A DNA stretch of 64,000 nt from Hygrocybe punicea (lineage: Eukaryota; Basidiomycota; Agaricomycetes; Agaricales; Hygrophoraceae), in contig OY744470.1 of NCBI GenBank assembly GCA_963556145.1, positions 5,208,001 through 5,272,000 on the forward strand, written 5' to 3'. This document shows, one piece after another, positions 54,900 to 64,000 of the stretch; position 1 is the stretch's first letter, and each line of letters starts with the position of its first letter. A program made the position numbers and the translations under genes. Under the pieces are notes generated by a model that worked only from the letters and a program-made list of their open reading frames with translations, searched no databases and had not been told where the DNA came from.

Positions 54900-56220
54900 T
54901 CCTCGTCGTTGCCACTGTGGTTGTCTCGGCAATCTGTCCTGGCCAGGAGCATCCTCGTACCTGGCCTCGCGGCGTCGCGGCGTCGTTTACGCCATCCTCG
55001 AGGTGGCCGTTTTCGTCCGCTTCCGTTCTATTTGCTGGCGCGTTGTGTTCTGCTGTTGGGTGTTCGGATTCGCCTGTTTGGCGTGGGGTAGCTGCAAAAG
55101 GTCAACAATTAGCAAAGAATACAAAAAAGTTAAAGTCAGAAATTTACCTTGGGTGCTCCTCTGCACCCGTCTCCCGTTGTTGACGCGTTGTTGAAAACAA
55201 CGAGTCGAAGCTTGAACTTGCACGGGAAAGCCCACCAGCAGTTGCTGCTTTCCCAAACGGGTTTGAGTTGCCAAACATAGAAGTGTGGCTGAAGCTTTTG
55301 AATCTTCTGGCATGCACAACAATGCATGCATATCCAAAGTGAGATCCTCAAAAGATGTAAATATAGTATACCTACTCTCATGTCAATTTTTGTATTTTAT
55401 TTGGCCCTGCATTAAGAGCTATTCACAATTTATTCCATTTCCTCTGCCAGAGTTGGACCTTGAATGATATAACTTTGTCTTAAAAATCTGAAATTAATCT
55501 AATGAGTACTTATTCAAGTACTCATTGTTGTACACATAAGTGCCTGGTTGTTGGTGGACCCGGACCTATGTTGCAGCGAGCAAATGCACAGAATTTTGCA
55601 TTGTGGCTGACCCATCAACCGAAGTCCAAACTGCTGCTTTACTTTGAACCTGTCGTTTCTTGGCTACAACACATGTCTGGGACACCACCAAGTGCCAGGC
55701 ACTGATTATCAATACAATAGATACTTTACATAGTAGTTTCACGATTATTCTCATATTTTTCAGAGCAATATTGGTAAAGTTGCACTTTAAGGGTCTGAAT
55801 TTGGCAGGGAGGTATTAATGAATCATGGATATCTATCTATGTAGGCCACAATAAAATACAAAATTTGGGGAGGATGTAGTTGGAGGCTAATTCTATCCCT
55901 ACATAGTCTTAAATGTATTACACAGTTGTTGTGCTCCATGCAATTACACTGAGAAAAGTAAGATCTTGGTGACATATAAGGCAATTCGCACCCGTTTGGG
56001 CAATCGGCAACCTCCGGCGTGGGTTCAAATCGTCGCGTAGTCCACGATGCGTCCATGAGAACGACGACAGCAACAACATCAAGTAGAAGGTAAGTACAAT
56101 TCTCAAAACTTACTATCTATTACTATGCTAACTCATAATGTTATTTTTATGTAGAAGTTGCTCACTGCCACGCCGGGAATGCCCCGCAACAGGCCATGTC
56201 ACATCAAAATCCAACTCAAG
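54900..56220. other. Loop of the large inverted repeat; no gene supported
   Basis: Short frames such as 55,337-54,987 (-) contain no recognisable motif. The left end remains GTC/TCG-rich; the rest is AT-rich. Confidence 0.35.
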
Positions 56221-56586
56221 GGCCGAAACGACGGATAGCAGGCAACAACGACAACAAAGACGACAAGCGCAGAGACGGCCAGCCAGGTGACGACGATGGG
56301 ACGGAGAGGGATAGCAACAGGACGACAGGACGACGGAGACGACGACGACCGTCAGAGGGATGACAATGACCGTCCAGGGGATGACGAAAACCATCCAGGG
56401 ACGACGAGGATGAGGACGGGGACAGAGACGCAGATGGCAACGACAACGACGACCATGACGACAACGAGAACGATGGGAACGGGAACAACAGGGACGGGGA
56501 TGGCGGGGACGACGACGGCGGAGACGCAGACGAAGACGACAAAGACGAGGACGGTGGAGACACAGACGACGAGGGTGAGGACGACG

Positions 56587-56705
56587 GTCCCTCTCCCTCT
56601 CCCTCTCCCTCTCCCTCTCCCTCTCCCTCTCCCTCTCCCTCTCCCTCTCCCTCTCCCTCTCCCTCTCCCTCTCCCTCTCCCTCTCCCTCTCCCTCTCCCT
56701 CTCCC
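56587..56705. repeat. (CCCTCT)n array, about 20 units
   Basis: Right-arm partner of 54,505-54,565. The difference in length shows independent slippage. Confidence 0.85.
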
Positions 56706-57181
56706 TGCTGCCCTTCCCTCCTCCCCTCCCTCCTTACACCTTGTCCCATTCCCACTCCCATTCCCACTCCCACTCCCACCTCCCACTGCCACTGCCACCT
56801 TCCTCCCACTTCACACCCACCTACCTTCCTCCCACCTGCCTCCTGCCCTTGGTAGTGTAATTATGTATCTGGATAGAATAGTCATTAAATTTAGATTTCC
56901 ATTTTAAGGAGTAATGAGGTGATATAGATTCAAATTGGGAATTCAGTAAGATTAAATAAAAAGCACAATATTCTAAGTGGGGTGGGTTCTGAGGTTGGTA
57001 AAGATTGTGATTGGGCATAATGAGTGTCTGTACAAGCTGAGGCTAAGGATGAGATATTGGGCAGTTGCAAAAGAAGAATTTTGTATTGTTGCTATTGCCT
57101 GTGCATGTAGTAATTGAATTTCAAATTATATTACATGGGACATATATGTGATGTACAGACAGAGAGACTCTGATTATTGAA

Positions 57182-57394
57182 ATGGCAGTTTCTCAACAAA
57201 CAATGGCTTCAGCTGGTGTGAGCGCCATCAGTGTTGTCAACATTAAATATGTGCCGGCAGACATGGATGTGGCTGAATCCTGTGGACCAACATGCACCCA
57301 CATTGCAGCAGTGGCTGGCCCTCGGTCAACCCAATCTTGCAGCAAGAGCTGGAGCCAGGTCAACCTGCCCACAGCAATTGCTGGACCCAGGTGA
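57182..57394 (+). other. Small open frame conserved in both arms (MAVSQQTMASAG...)
   Basis: The frame starts MAVSQQTMASAGVSAISVVN and enters the minisatellite after about 45 codons. The mirror copy is at 54,031-53,765 on the minus strand with few changes. Conservation is expected from the inverted duplication alone. Coding status is unproven. Confidence 0.25.
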
Positions 57395-58428
57395 ACCCGG
57401 TGCTGTGGCAAGAGCTGCGACCTGGTCAAGCTGATCCTGCACCAATAGCTGGAGCCAGGTCAAACTACCCCACAGCAAGAGCTGGACCTGGGTCAACCTG
57501 GAGCTGCAACAATAGCTGGACCCAGGTCAACCCGGTGCTGCGGCAAGAGCTGCGACCTGGTCAACCTGATCCTGCACCAATAGCTGGAGCCAGGTCAACC
57601 TACCCCGCAGCAGGAGTTGGACCCAGGTCAACCCAGTGCTACAGCAATAGCTGGACCCAGGTCAACCTGGTGCTGCAGCAAGAGCTGTGACCGGGTCAAC
57701 CCAATCCTGCAGCAATAGCTGGAGCCAGGTCAACCTACATTGCAAGAACTGCTGGCCCTGGGTCAACCCATGTATCCAGCAATAGCTGCTCCAGGTTAAC
57801 CCACTATATGGCAGAGCTGATAGCAGGTTGACCTACCCTGCAGCCATTTACCAGGAAGAGCTGTACCTGGGTCAACCTACCCCAACACATTTCCACAGCA
57901 AGAGCTGTCATTTGGGTCAACCTACCCCCGCAGCAATAACTGCGCTATGTGTACCTACCAATCGCAGCTCTAACTGCGATTGGGTTAACCAAAACGACTG
58001 GGTCTACTGCAAAAGAACAAGCAGCACGGACATGCAGGTGGGCAGCTTTGTCGGGAAAAAGGGTCACCAAATGTCATCCAAAGAAAACAAAGGACACGGC
58101 GATTACAAAACAAGCCAAAGCTATGAAGGCAACCAAGACACCAGCCCCGCAAGCACCATCAGCTCAATGAAAGCTTTTCAGTCTTTGCACATCCAAACTT
58201 CATGCGCTTGCCGACTATGTGAAAACAATTTGTCTTTTTGGAACATCGAATTCATACTCGACGCAAATTGTATGATTTATATCAATTCTTTATGGAGTAA
58301 AACATGACGTTAACTTTTAGGGCGAACTGGAACATTGTCGGGTCAAATGTTTTTTTGCGCAGACAAATAAAAACAATTATACTCACCAAGTTACCAAACA
58401 TGAATGCCGAGAAAGAAAGCTCTACAAA

Positions 58429-59748
58429 ATGAAGCAATGTCAGGCAGCAGCAAGCCCAGAAAATGCACCACCAAAGCGTAGAGGAAAGCCGGTTTCACTT
58501 GACATCACCAATGATGATCCGCTGCCCTATACCAACCCAGCGATACACTATCACATGTTGGAATCAACGCGGTATTTTGAAGACATCACGAAATGGCTTG
58601 GAAATAATGCAGATGATCCTGCAATCCCCGTATGTTCAAAATGTCATGTTTATGTGAAATCAACTCATCACCCTCTTAGAACTTTTTGCCCCGCTTGCAA
58701 GACCATATTCTCACACAGTTGCTTGACATATCATATACTGGGGACGAACACAATTTTTCAGACGCAGACCAACGCACAATCACATTCGCGAACAACCGAA
58801 TTTACAAGCATAAAGTTATTCACATAAACTATATGACATATGATGTTCGCCAAGTGCAAGATTTGCTGAACCCTCACACACATGCCAATTTCATTTGTCT
58901 ATCACATGAGGATACCAACACTTACCCCTACTGGTATGGCCATATTATTGGCATTTTCCATGCCCAAGTTCAACATGTTGGACCCTTATCCAAAAATCTT
59001 GAGATTCAGAGAGTGGACTTTTTGTGGGTCCGATGGTTTGGTTGTAAACATGGTAATAACAGAGGTTGGCATAAAAAGTGCCTACACCGTATTGGTTTTC
59101 TACCCGGCGACGACGAAGGAGCATTCAGCTTCTTGGATCTGAGGAATGTCATCTGCGGCGTTCATCTTATCCCTGGATTTGCTTATGGAAGAACTGTGGA
59201 CATTCTGGGACCATCAATTGCACAGCAAGACTACGAAGCGGATGAGGATTGGCTCTGTTTCTATGTAAACCCATAAGTACTTTACTTCTCTGTCCACTAG
59301 CCCAGAATAACCATATCTGGATAGTTTCGTTGATCAGGACATGTTCATGCATTTTCTTGGTGGCAGTGTTGGACATAGGGAAACTAACAAGCTTGTTTCC
59401 TCAGCGGCGAAGCATGCAGCGACAGCTGACAACACATTGGGAGGTTGCAATGTGGAGGGTGCTGAACATGAGGATGGGGTGACCGACCATTCGCGAGCAA
59501 AAGTTGATGACAGTGGGTATTTCAAGCCAGGGGATGGAGACGTTGAGCAAGATAATGCCCATGATGAAGAACGGGATGTCAGTGACAGTGATGAGAGTAG
59601 CGAAGAAATTAGTAGTTATGATGGGAATGAGGAGGAAGACCAAGACCAAGACGAGAGTGATAATGAAGAGGACGATTTCTTTGACCCTGAGGATGGCGAG
59701 GGTGCAGGGGATGATCTCTTGGTGATGGAGGGATATGCAGAACTGTAA
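58429..59748 (+). pseudogene. Plavaka-type (CACTA-like) transposase, C-terminal part
   Basis: Blocks in gene order: HYHMLESTRYFEDITKWLGN (58,550-58,610), then after a frame change RLQDHILTQLLDISYTGDEH, RTITFANNRIYKHKVIHINY, DLLNPHTHANFICLSHED, YPYWYGHIIGIFHAQVQHVG, RVDFLWVRWFGCKHGN, LHRIGFLPGDDEGAFSFLDL, GVHLIPGFAYGRT and DEDWLCFYVNP. After an intron-like gap MFMHFLGGSVGH and a long acidic tail follow, ending at 59,748. This is the C-terminal half typical of Plavaka transposases. The catalytic N-terminal half is absent; the large inverted repeat ends 420 bp upstream. Frame changes near 58,680 also argue for a dead copy. Confidence 0.7.
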
Positions 59749-60334
59749 CATTCCAAAATCCAATGAAGAATTCATCCTTACTAGTTATTGTTTTGCTGGG
59801 AGCGTACCAACATCTCATAAGTGACCTTGCATGCCATTCAAGTCGAGCATCAAACTGTTGTATATATACCAGATATAATACCACTGATTGCCTGCAGATA
59901 AGACAGTGATCTATCTTGTGCATGCCAGGCAAGCAGCTCATCAGATTGACCCATACTCACTGAATTTTACTTCTCTTACCAGAACACAACAACATGTTGG
60001 GTACCCTTACATTTGCATATCATTCTTTGCAATGGCTTGCTTGGTACGTATTCCCCAATCAGGAAGGCGGACCCTTACAATCTTTCTGCTCTGTTGCTGA
60101 TGTTACTGACTTGGCCCTTGGCCCTGCCCATGGACAGTCTATTCATCATCAATTCTTCTGAGATGGCCAACAAAACTGATAGCAGCATCTCAAATAAACT
60201 GTATACTGTATGCTTCGGTGAGCTCTAATCCTGGCAAAGGATTCACTTCAGGCCACCCGATTTCCTAAACTTGTAGATGTAACTGAATGGGTCATATGTT
60301 ACTTCTACATGTTGAGAAATAACAGGTCTGGCCC
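59749..60334. other. Gap with no gene seen
   Basis: Only short frames without recognisable content. Confidence 0.35.
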
Positions 60335-61455
60335 AGGGCTAATATCCATGTCCCTAGGCTATCCTGGGATGTCCCTGGGCTGTCCCTGGGCTGTCCCTGG
60401 TCCAAAGCATTGGGACAATGGGACAATGATGTGGGCTTGTCCCTGGGACAATGATGTGGGCTTGTCCCTGGGACAATGATGTGGGCTTGTCCCTGGGACA
60501 ATGGGATGTCCCAGGGACATGGGACATCCCTGGTGCCAGGGGGTCATTTGGGATGTGCCAAACTAATTTTTGGATATTTTTTTGAAATATTTTTTTTGCT
60601 GTGGCCACAATGATAGTGTGGTTATTAGTCAATGGAATGTTAGTAGCCATCATATACAACATATGATAGCTGTATAGCTACATGCATGTGACTTGTAGAC
60701 TCTGGTTGACCACAGCCAATTCAGGTGGATGATGTTGGTTGTCAAGATTGCAATCATATACCTACTCAGTCTTTATGACAGAGCATATTTAATTATGATG
60801 GACAAGGAAAAGGAATTGAACTAGATGAGAACAAATAAATATTCCTTTGACATAATATTGAGAAGCTGCTTAAAGAACATTCTGCTCATGGAACTGACTG
60901 TATGATCTACTATTCAAACTAAATATTAGATGTTAGCCAATCAAAATGCAACATGTTGATTTGTCTCCAGAATGTTCTGAGATTCAAGAGAATGAACTGG
61001 GAGAGTGTAGAGATATCTTGTGAAAGGACAGTAGAATAGCCCATGTCTGACACTGAGTTATTATAAGCATGATAGTAGAAGATTCTTTGTATACATGTTT
61101 GCTGGCTCTGGTACCATGCAGGGATATCCTATGAACTGAAGTGGGACATCCCATAAACAGACCTGGGACATTCCAATATAGAGTTGAGGCATCCCATGAA
61201 CAGCAGTGGGACATCCCATCAGAGACCTGGGGCATCCCATTACAGTCCTGGGACATCCCATCAGAGTCCTGGAACATCCTATTACAATCCTGGGACGTCC
61301 CAGTGACATCCCTGGGACATCCCACTATAGACCTGGGACATCCCTGGCACAGTCCAGTAGAGACCTGGGACATCCCATGGACATCCCCATACAACCCTGG
61401 GACAGCCCATTAGAGACCTGGGATGTCCCTGTGACAGCCATGGGACATCCCCATA
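60335..61455. repeat. GGGAC/GTCCC-rich tandem repeats at both ends of a 1.1-kb unit
   Basis: The left cluster (60,345-60,545) has three 25-bp GGGACAATGATGTGGGCTTG-type units among CTGTCCCTGGG words. The right cluster (61,135-61,455) has about 16 units of GACCTGGGACATCCCAT. The two are roughly complementary in word content, and the AT-rich centre has no gene. It resembles a non-autonomous element with repetitive ends, but no precise termini were found. Confidence 0.55.
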
Positions 61456-61679
61456 TGGACCTGGAGCCCTTTCAGCATATCTTTTCCATGAAACGTGGGT
61501 CAGCTGAGATGGACAATTCCCACTTGAAGTGGGCCAGCCTACCTTGGCCAACCAATATCTTTTCCCAAGGCAGATGGCTTGGCCGAGGCATACAGCTGGC
61601 CACCCCGAGTGGGTTGGCCAACCAGGGGATATTTTGCCAAACTGGGTGGGGGTTTCAGCTTGCCATCAGACATGGGTTG

Positions 61680-62560
61680 GCCGACCATCTGCTATATATT
61701 GGCTGGCCACCAGGCATGGGTTGGCCGACCAGTAGGAATATTTTGGCTGGCCATCTGGCATGGATTGGCCGACCCAACTGGATATTGGCTGGCCATCAGA
61801 CATGGGTTGACGAACACAGCTGGATATATTGGCTGGCCATTAGGCATGGGTTGGCTGACCTATTGGAATATATTGGCTGACCACCAAGCATGGGTTGGCC
61901 GACCCACTGCCATATGTTGGCTGGCCATCAGGCATGGGTTGGCCGACCAGTAGGGATATGTTGGCTGGCCATCCAGCATGGGTTGGCCGACCCATTGGAA
62001 TATATTGGCTGGCCACCAGGCATGGGTTGGCCGACCAGTAGAGATGTTTTGGCTGGCCATCCAGCGTGGGTTGGCCGACCCAACTGGATATATTGGCTGG
62101 CCATTAGACATGGGTTGGCCGACACAGCTGGATATATTGGCTGGCCATTAGGCATGGGTTGGCCGACCGTAGGGATATTTTGGCTGGCCATCCAGCATGG
62201 GTTGGCTGACCCAACTGGATATATTGGTTGGCCATTAGGCATGGGTTGGCCGACCCACTTGCATATTTGGCTGGCCAGGAAGCCTGGATTGGTGGACTCT
62301 CTGGCTTATCTTGGCTGGCCATCAGGCCTGGGTTGGCTGACCCACTTACACATTTTGGCTGGCCATCAGGCATGGGTTGGCCAACCCACTGGCATATATG
62401 GGCTTGCCATCAAGCATGGGTTCGCCAACCCTCTAGCCTATATTGGCTCCCTATCAGGCATGGGCTGGCATACAAGCAGGGATATTTTACCTGGCCATCA
62501 GGCATTGGTTGGCTGACTAGCAGAGAAATGTGGTTGACCAGCAGAGATGGGTTGGCTGAT
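61680..62560. repeat. About 44-bp minisatellite, around 20 units
   Basis: Units read TTGGCTGGCCATCAGGCATGG then GTTGGCCGACCCACTGGAATA, with small variations. Because 44 is not a multiple of three, all + frames stay open and rotate between GWPPGMGWP, AGHPAWVGRP and LAIRHGLAD. The long frames are therefore artefacts of the array. Confidence 0.88.
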
Positions 62561-62915
62561 GCATTGGCTGGCCAGTTAGCATGGGTTGATCAACAGCAAT
62601 GGGTACATTGGCTAGTCAACTAATAGTGTTTGGCCTACCATGGAACAGCATCTTGTGGGAATATGTTTTTACCAGAAAATATTTTGCTCAGCCAGCACAA
62701 GCTGGTTTTCACAGAGGTGGGTGGTCATTTCACCTAGCCAATAGGTATGACTAGCAATCTGAGAGATTTATCTTGTCTGGTCACATGCTCCAATTTCACA
62801 ACAACCAATTACATGAAAAGTGGCTGGTTCAATCAAGTAATGTACTCACATATTTTCATCTTGAGAAGATATCTGAATATTATATTCGTGCACCTCCAAA
62901 CTTCCTCCCAGTGAC

Positions 62916-62931
62916 TTAGGGTTAGGGTTAG
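62916..62931. repeat. Short interstitial telomere-like motif (TTAGGG)
   Basis: TTAGGGTTAGGGTTAG, two and two-thirds units. It is too short to indicate a chromosome end. Confidence 0.6.
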
Positions 62932-64000
62932 CAGCGATAAAAATCAATAAATAGGCCCACAGTGATTTACATTACATCCACTAAAGTACAACAATGTGAA
63001 ATCACACATTTAAGTGTGAAAAGAACACTACGAAGAAAATACAGTTGCAAAGAAAAGTCATTCAGTCTCAATCTCGAAGGAGGAGCTCTTCTCCTTCTTG
63101 ATCAAGACTGATTGACAAGAGAAGTAATGTCAAAATTTTTGCGAACACAAAACAAACAAACCATGAAAATACAAACGAAACACAATACAAGAAATTGAGA
63201 CAAGTAAAACACATCACCTGTTGATACAATGTCAATAATACAAGGATTAATAATGAAAATGAGACTTACCCAATAAATTCTTGTCAATGCCACCAGGCCC
63301 GCTACAAGTAGGTTGCCTAGCCAGGAACTCAGGTAGATTCACTCTCCCTGAATTCCTAATCAAAGACCCATGGTGGCAAGCGCTCATTGCTGAGGAACCA
63401 CCACCGACGGTTGGGCATGCAGAGATACCACAATATTCACTAAAAAGTAATCCTTGAAAAGAGTATTGTTAGTAATCAGCTAACAGAAATCCCTTATGTG
63501 AATGCAAACATGACAAAGACAATACCTGACTCTGGAAAAAGCAATAGTAAATGTAGCCCTGTGAACTAAACAGCAAATCCAAAGGAAATCACATACCTGT
63601 CATGCCAATAACACTCCAGAATCTCTGGTTGTTGCCCAGTACAACAGCCAAAGATCCTGTAGTGTTATCAAAGGTGGCAGTGGTGGTGGTGAGGTAAGAA
63701 GAAATTTTCAACCGCGTTTGATGGGCTTGTAGTTATTTGGTCTTGTAGTTGTTTGTTCATGTGACCCGACGCGTTGTTTTGATGGTCACCCATGTGACAT
63801 GTCACATGTAGATACACGCTTTGTTGATCATCATGTGATACACGCGTTCTGACATTCAGGCCAGGTAAGTGGAAAGTCATTTATGTATTCTACATAGGTA
63901 CAAAATAAAATAAGGATGGTGGGGGGATTCCCCCACCCTCATCTCATATAACTTGTCCTCCACCCCATCTGCTGCTCCCCTTGCCATGGCCGGTGCCAGT
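62932..64000. other. Right end of the window, no gene supported
   Basis: AT-rich sequence with short frames only. A CCCCCACC/GGTGGGGG inverted word pair lies near 63,918-63,940. Confidence 0.35.

Larger units (their letters stand above)
53070..58008. repeat. 4.9-kb inverted repeat with arms of about 1.8 kb
   Basis: The outer edges are AGTAGACCCAG at 53,070 and CTGGGTCTACT ending at 58,008. From there inwards the two arms match in reverse through a minisatellite, a unique block (53,930-54,400 against 56,820-57,290), a hexanucleotide array and a GAC/GTC-rich block. Similarity fades at about 54,900 and 56,220, leaving a loop of about 1.3 kb. Differences include array lengths and scattered substitutions. 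No transposase was seen. It could be a giant fold-back element or a locally inverted duplication. Confidence 0.85.

Noticed and set aside
55990..56050. tRNA T-arm-like GGGTTCAAATC
   Set aside because: The flanking bases do not pair as a T stem and no acceptor stem is present.
54306..56907. Arg/Gly and Glu/Gly repeat frames over the hexanucleotide arrays
   Set aside because: They are products of (AGAGGG)n and GAC/GTC repeats, mirrored in both arms of the inverted repeat.
61680..62560. CRISPR-like regular spacing
   Set aside because: This is eukaryotic DNA and the units are contiguous minisatellite repeats without unique spacers.
61206..62623. Long Trp/Gly/Pro-rich frames
   Set aside because: A 44-bp repeat without stops keeps all + frames open; there is no start context or known domain.
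62916..62931. Chromosome end suggested by TTAGGG repeats
   Set aside because: Fewer than three units, and ordinary sequence continues for over 1 kb.

Overview
This is eukaryotic DNA from a filamentous basidiomycete, most likely an Agaricomycete with a transposon-rich genome. The genes carry many short introns (about 47-70 nt). Recognisable proteins are a NACHT-WD40 NLR, a MULE and a Plavaka transposase, families resembling DUF6698 and DUF6532, and Ser/Thr-rich and Cys-rich surface proteins. Families were recognised by reading the translations from memory; no database search was possible.

Layout. 0-0.55 kb: end of a Tc1/mariner-like transposase (-). 0.86-7.6 kb: two halves of a decayed TTC7/YPP1-like gene (+) separated by a complete eIF2B-gamma gene (-). 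One intron of eIF2B-gamma contains a 1.76-kb hAT-like element that carries its own PHD-finger gene. 7.8-10.9 kb: multi-exon amino-acid permease (-) with a 7-nt microexon. 11.5-12.4 kb: inverted-repeat element. 12.7-17.2 kb: two related surface/secreted protein genes (-) flanking the splicing factor YJU2 (+) and an unassigned, probably broken gene. 18.3-23.8 kb: NLR gene with a C2-like region, NACHT and 15 nearly identical WD40 repeats (+). 24.6-28.0 kb: a triplet-array element with a solo LTR inside it, then a fold-back element. 29.3-31 kb: DUF6698-like gene broken by a 320-bp MITE. 32.1-34.8 kb: MULE transposase. 35-38.8 kb and 48.3-48.9 kb: a DUF6532-like gene with N-terminal repeats, split by a 9.5-kb LTR element (38.8-48.3 kb). 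That element contains a 2.3-kb small LTR element and a 1.16-kb hAT element. 50.4-51.4 kb: coiled-coil protein gene with an in-frame stop. 51.4-53 kb: more palindrome/triplet elements. 53.07-58.0 kb: a very large inverted repeat with arms near 1.8 kb. 58.4-59.7 kb: 3' part of a Plavaka transposase. 60.3-62.6 kb: minisatellites. The last kilobase has no gene I can support.

Intact housekeeping genes are eIF2B-gamma (translation initiation), YJU2 (pre-mRNA splicing) and probably the permease (nutrient uptake). They stand as islands in a region where most other genes are broken by identifiable insertions. The NLR is the one large, apparently complete, rapidly evolving gene.

The most unusual signal is a dispersed 51-53 bp palindrome (CCTCG, about 17 nt, TCAATTGA, about 17 nt, CGAGG). 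It occurs six times, each time in or beside an element with low-complexity arrays. Several of these elements have hAT-like ends beginning TAGTG, and one has a perfect 8-bp target duplication.
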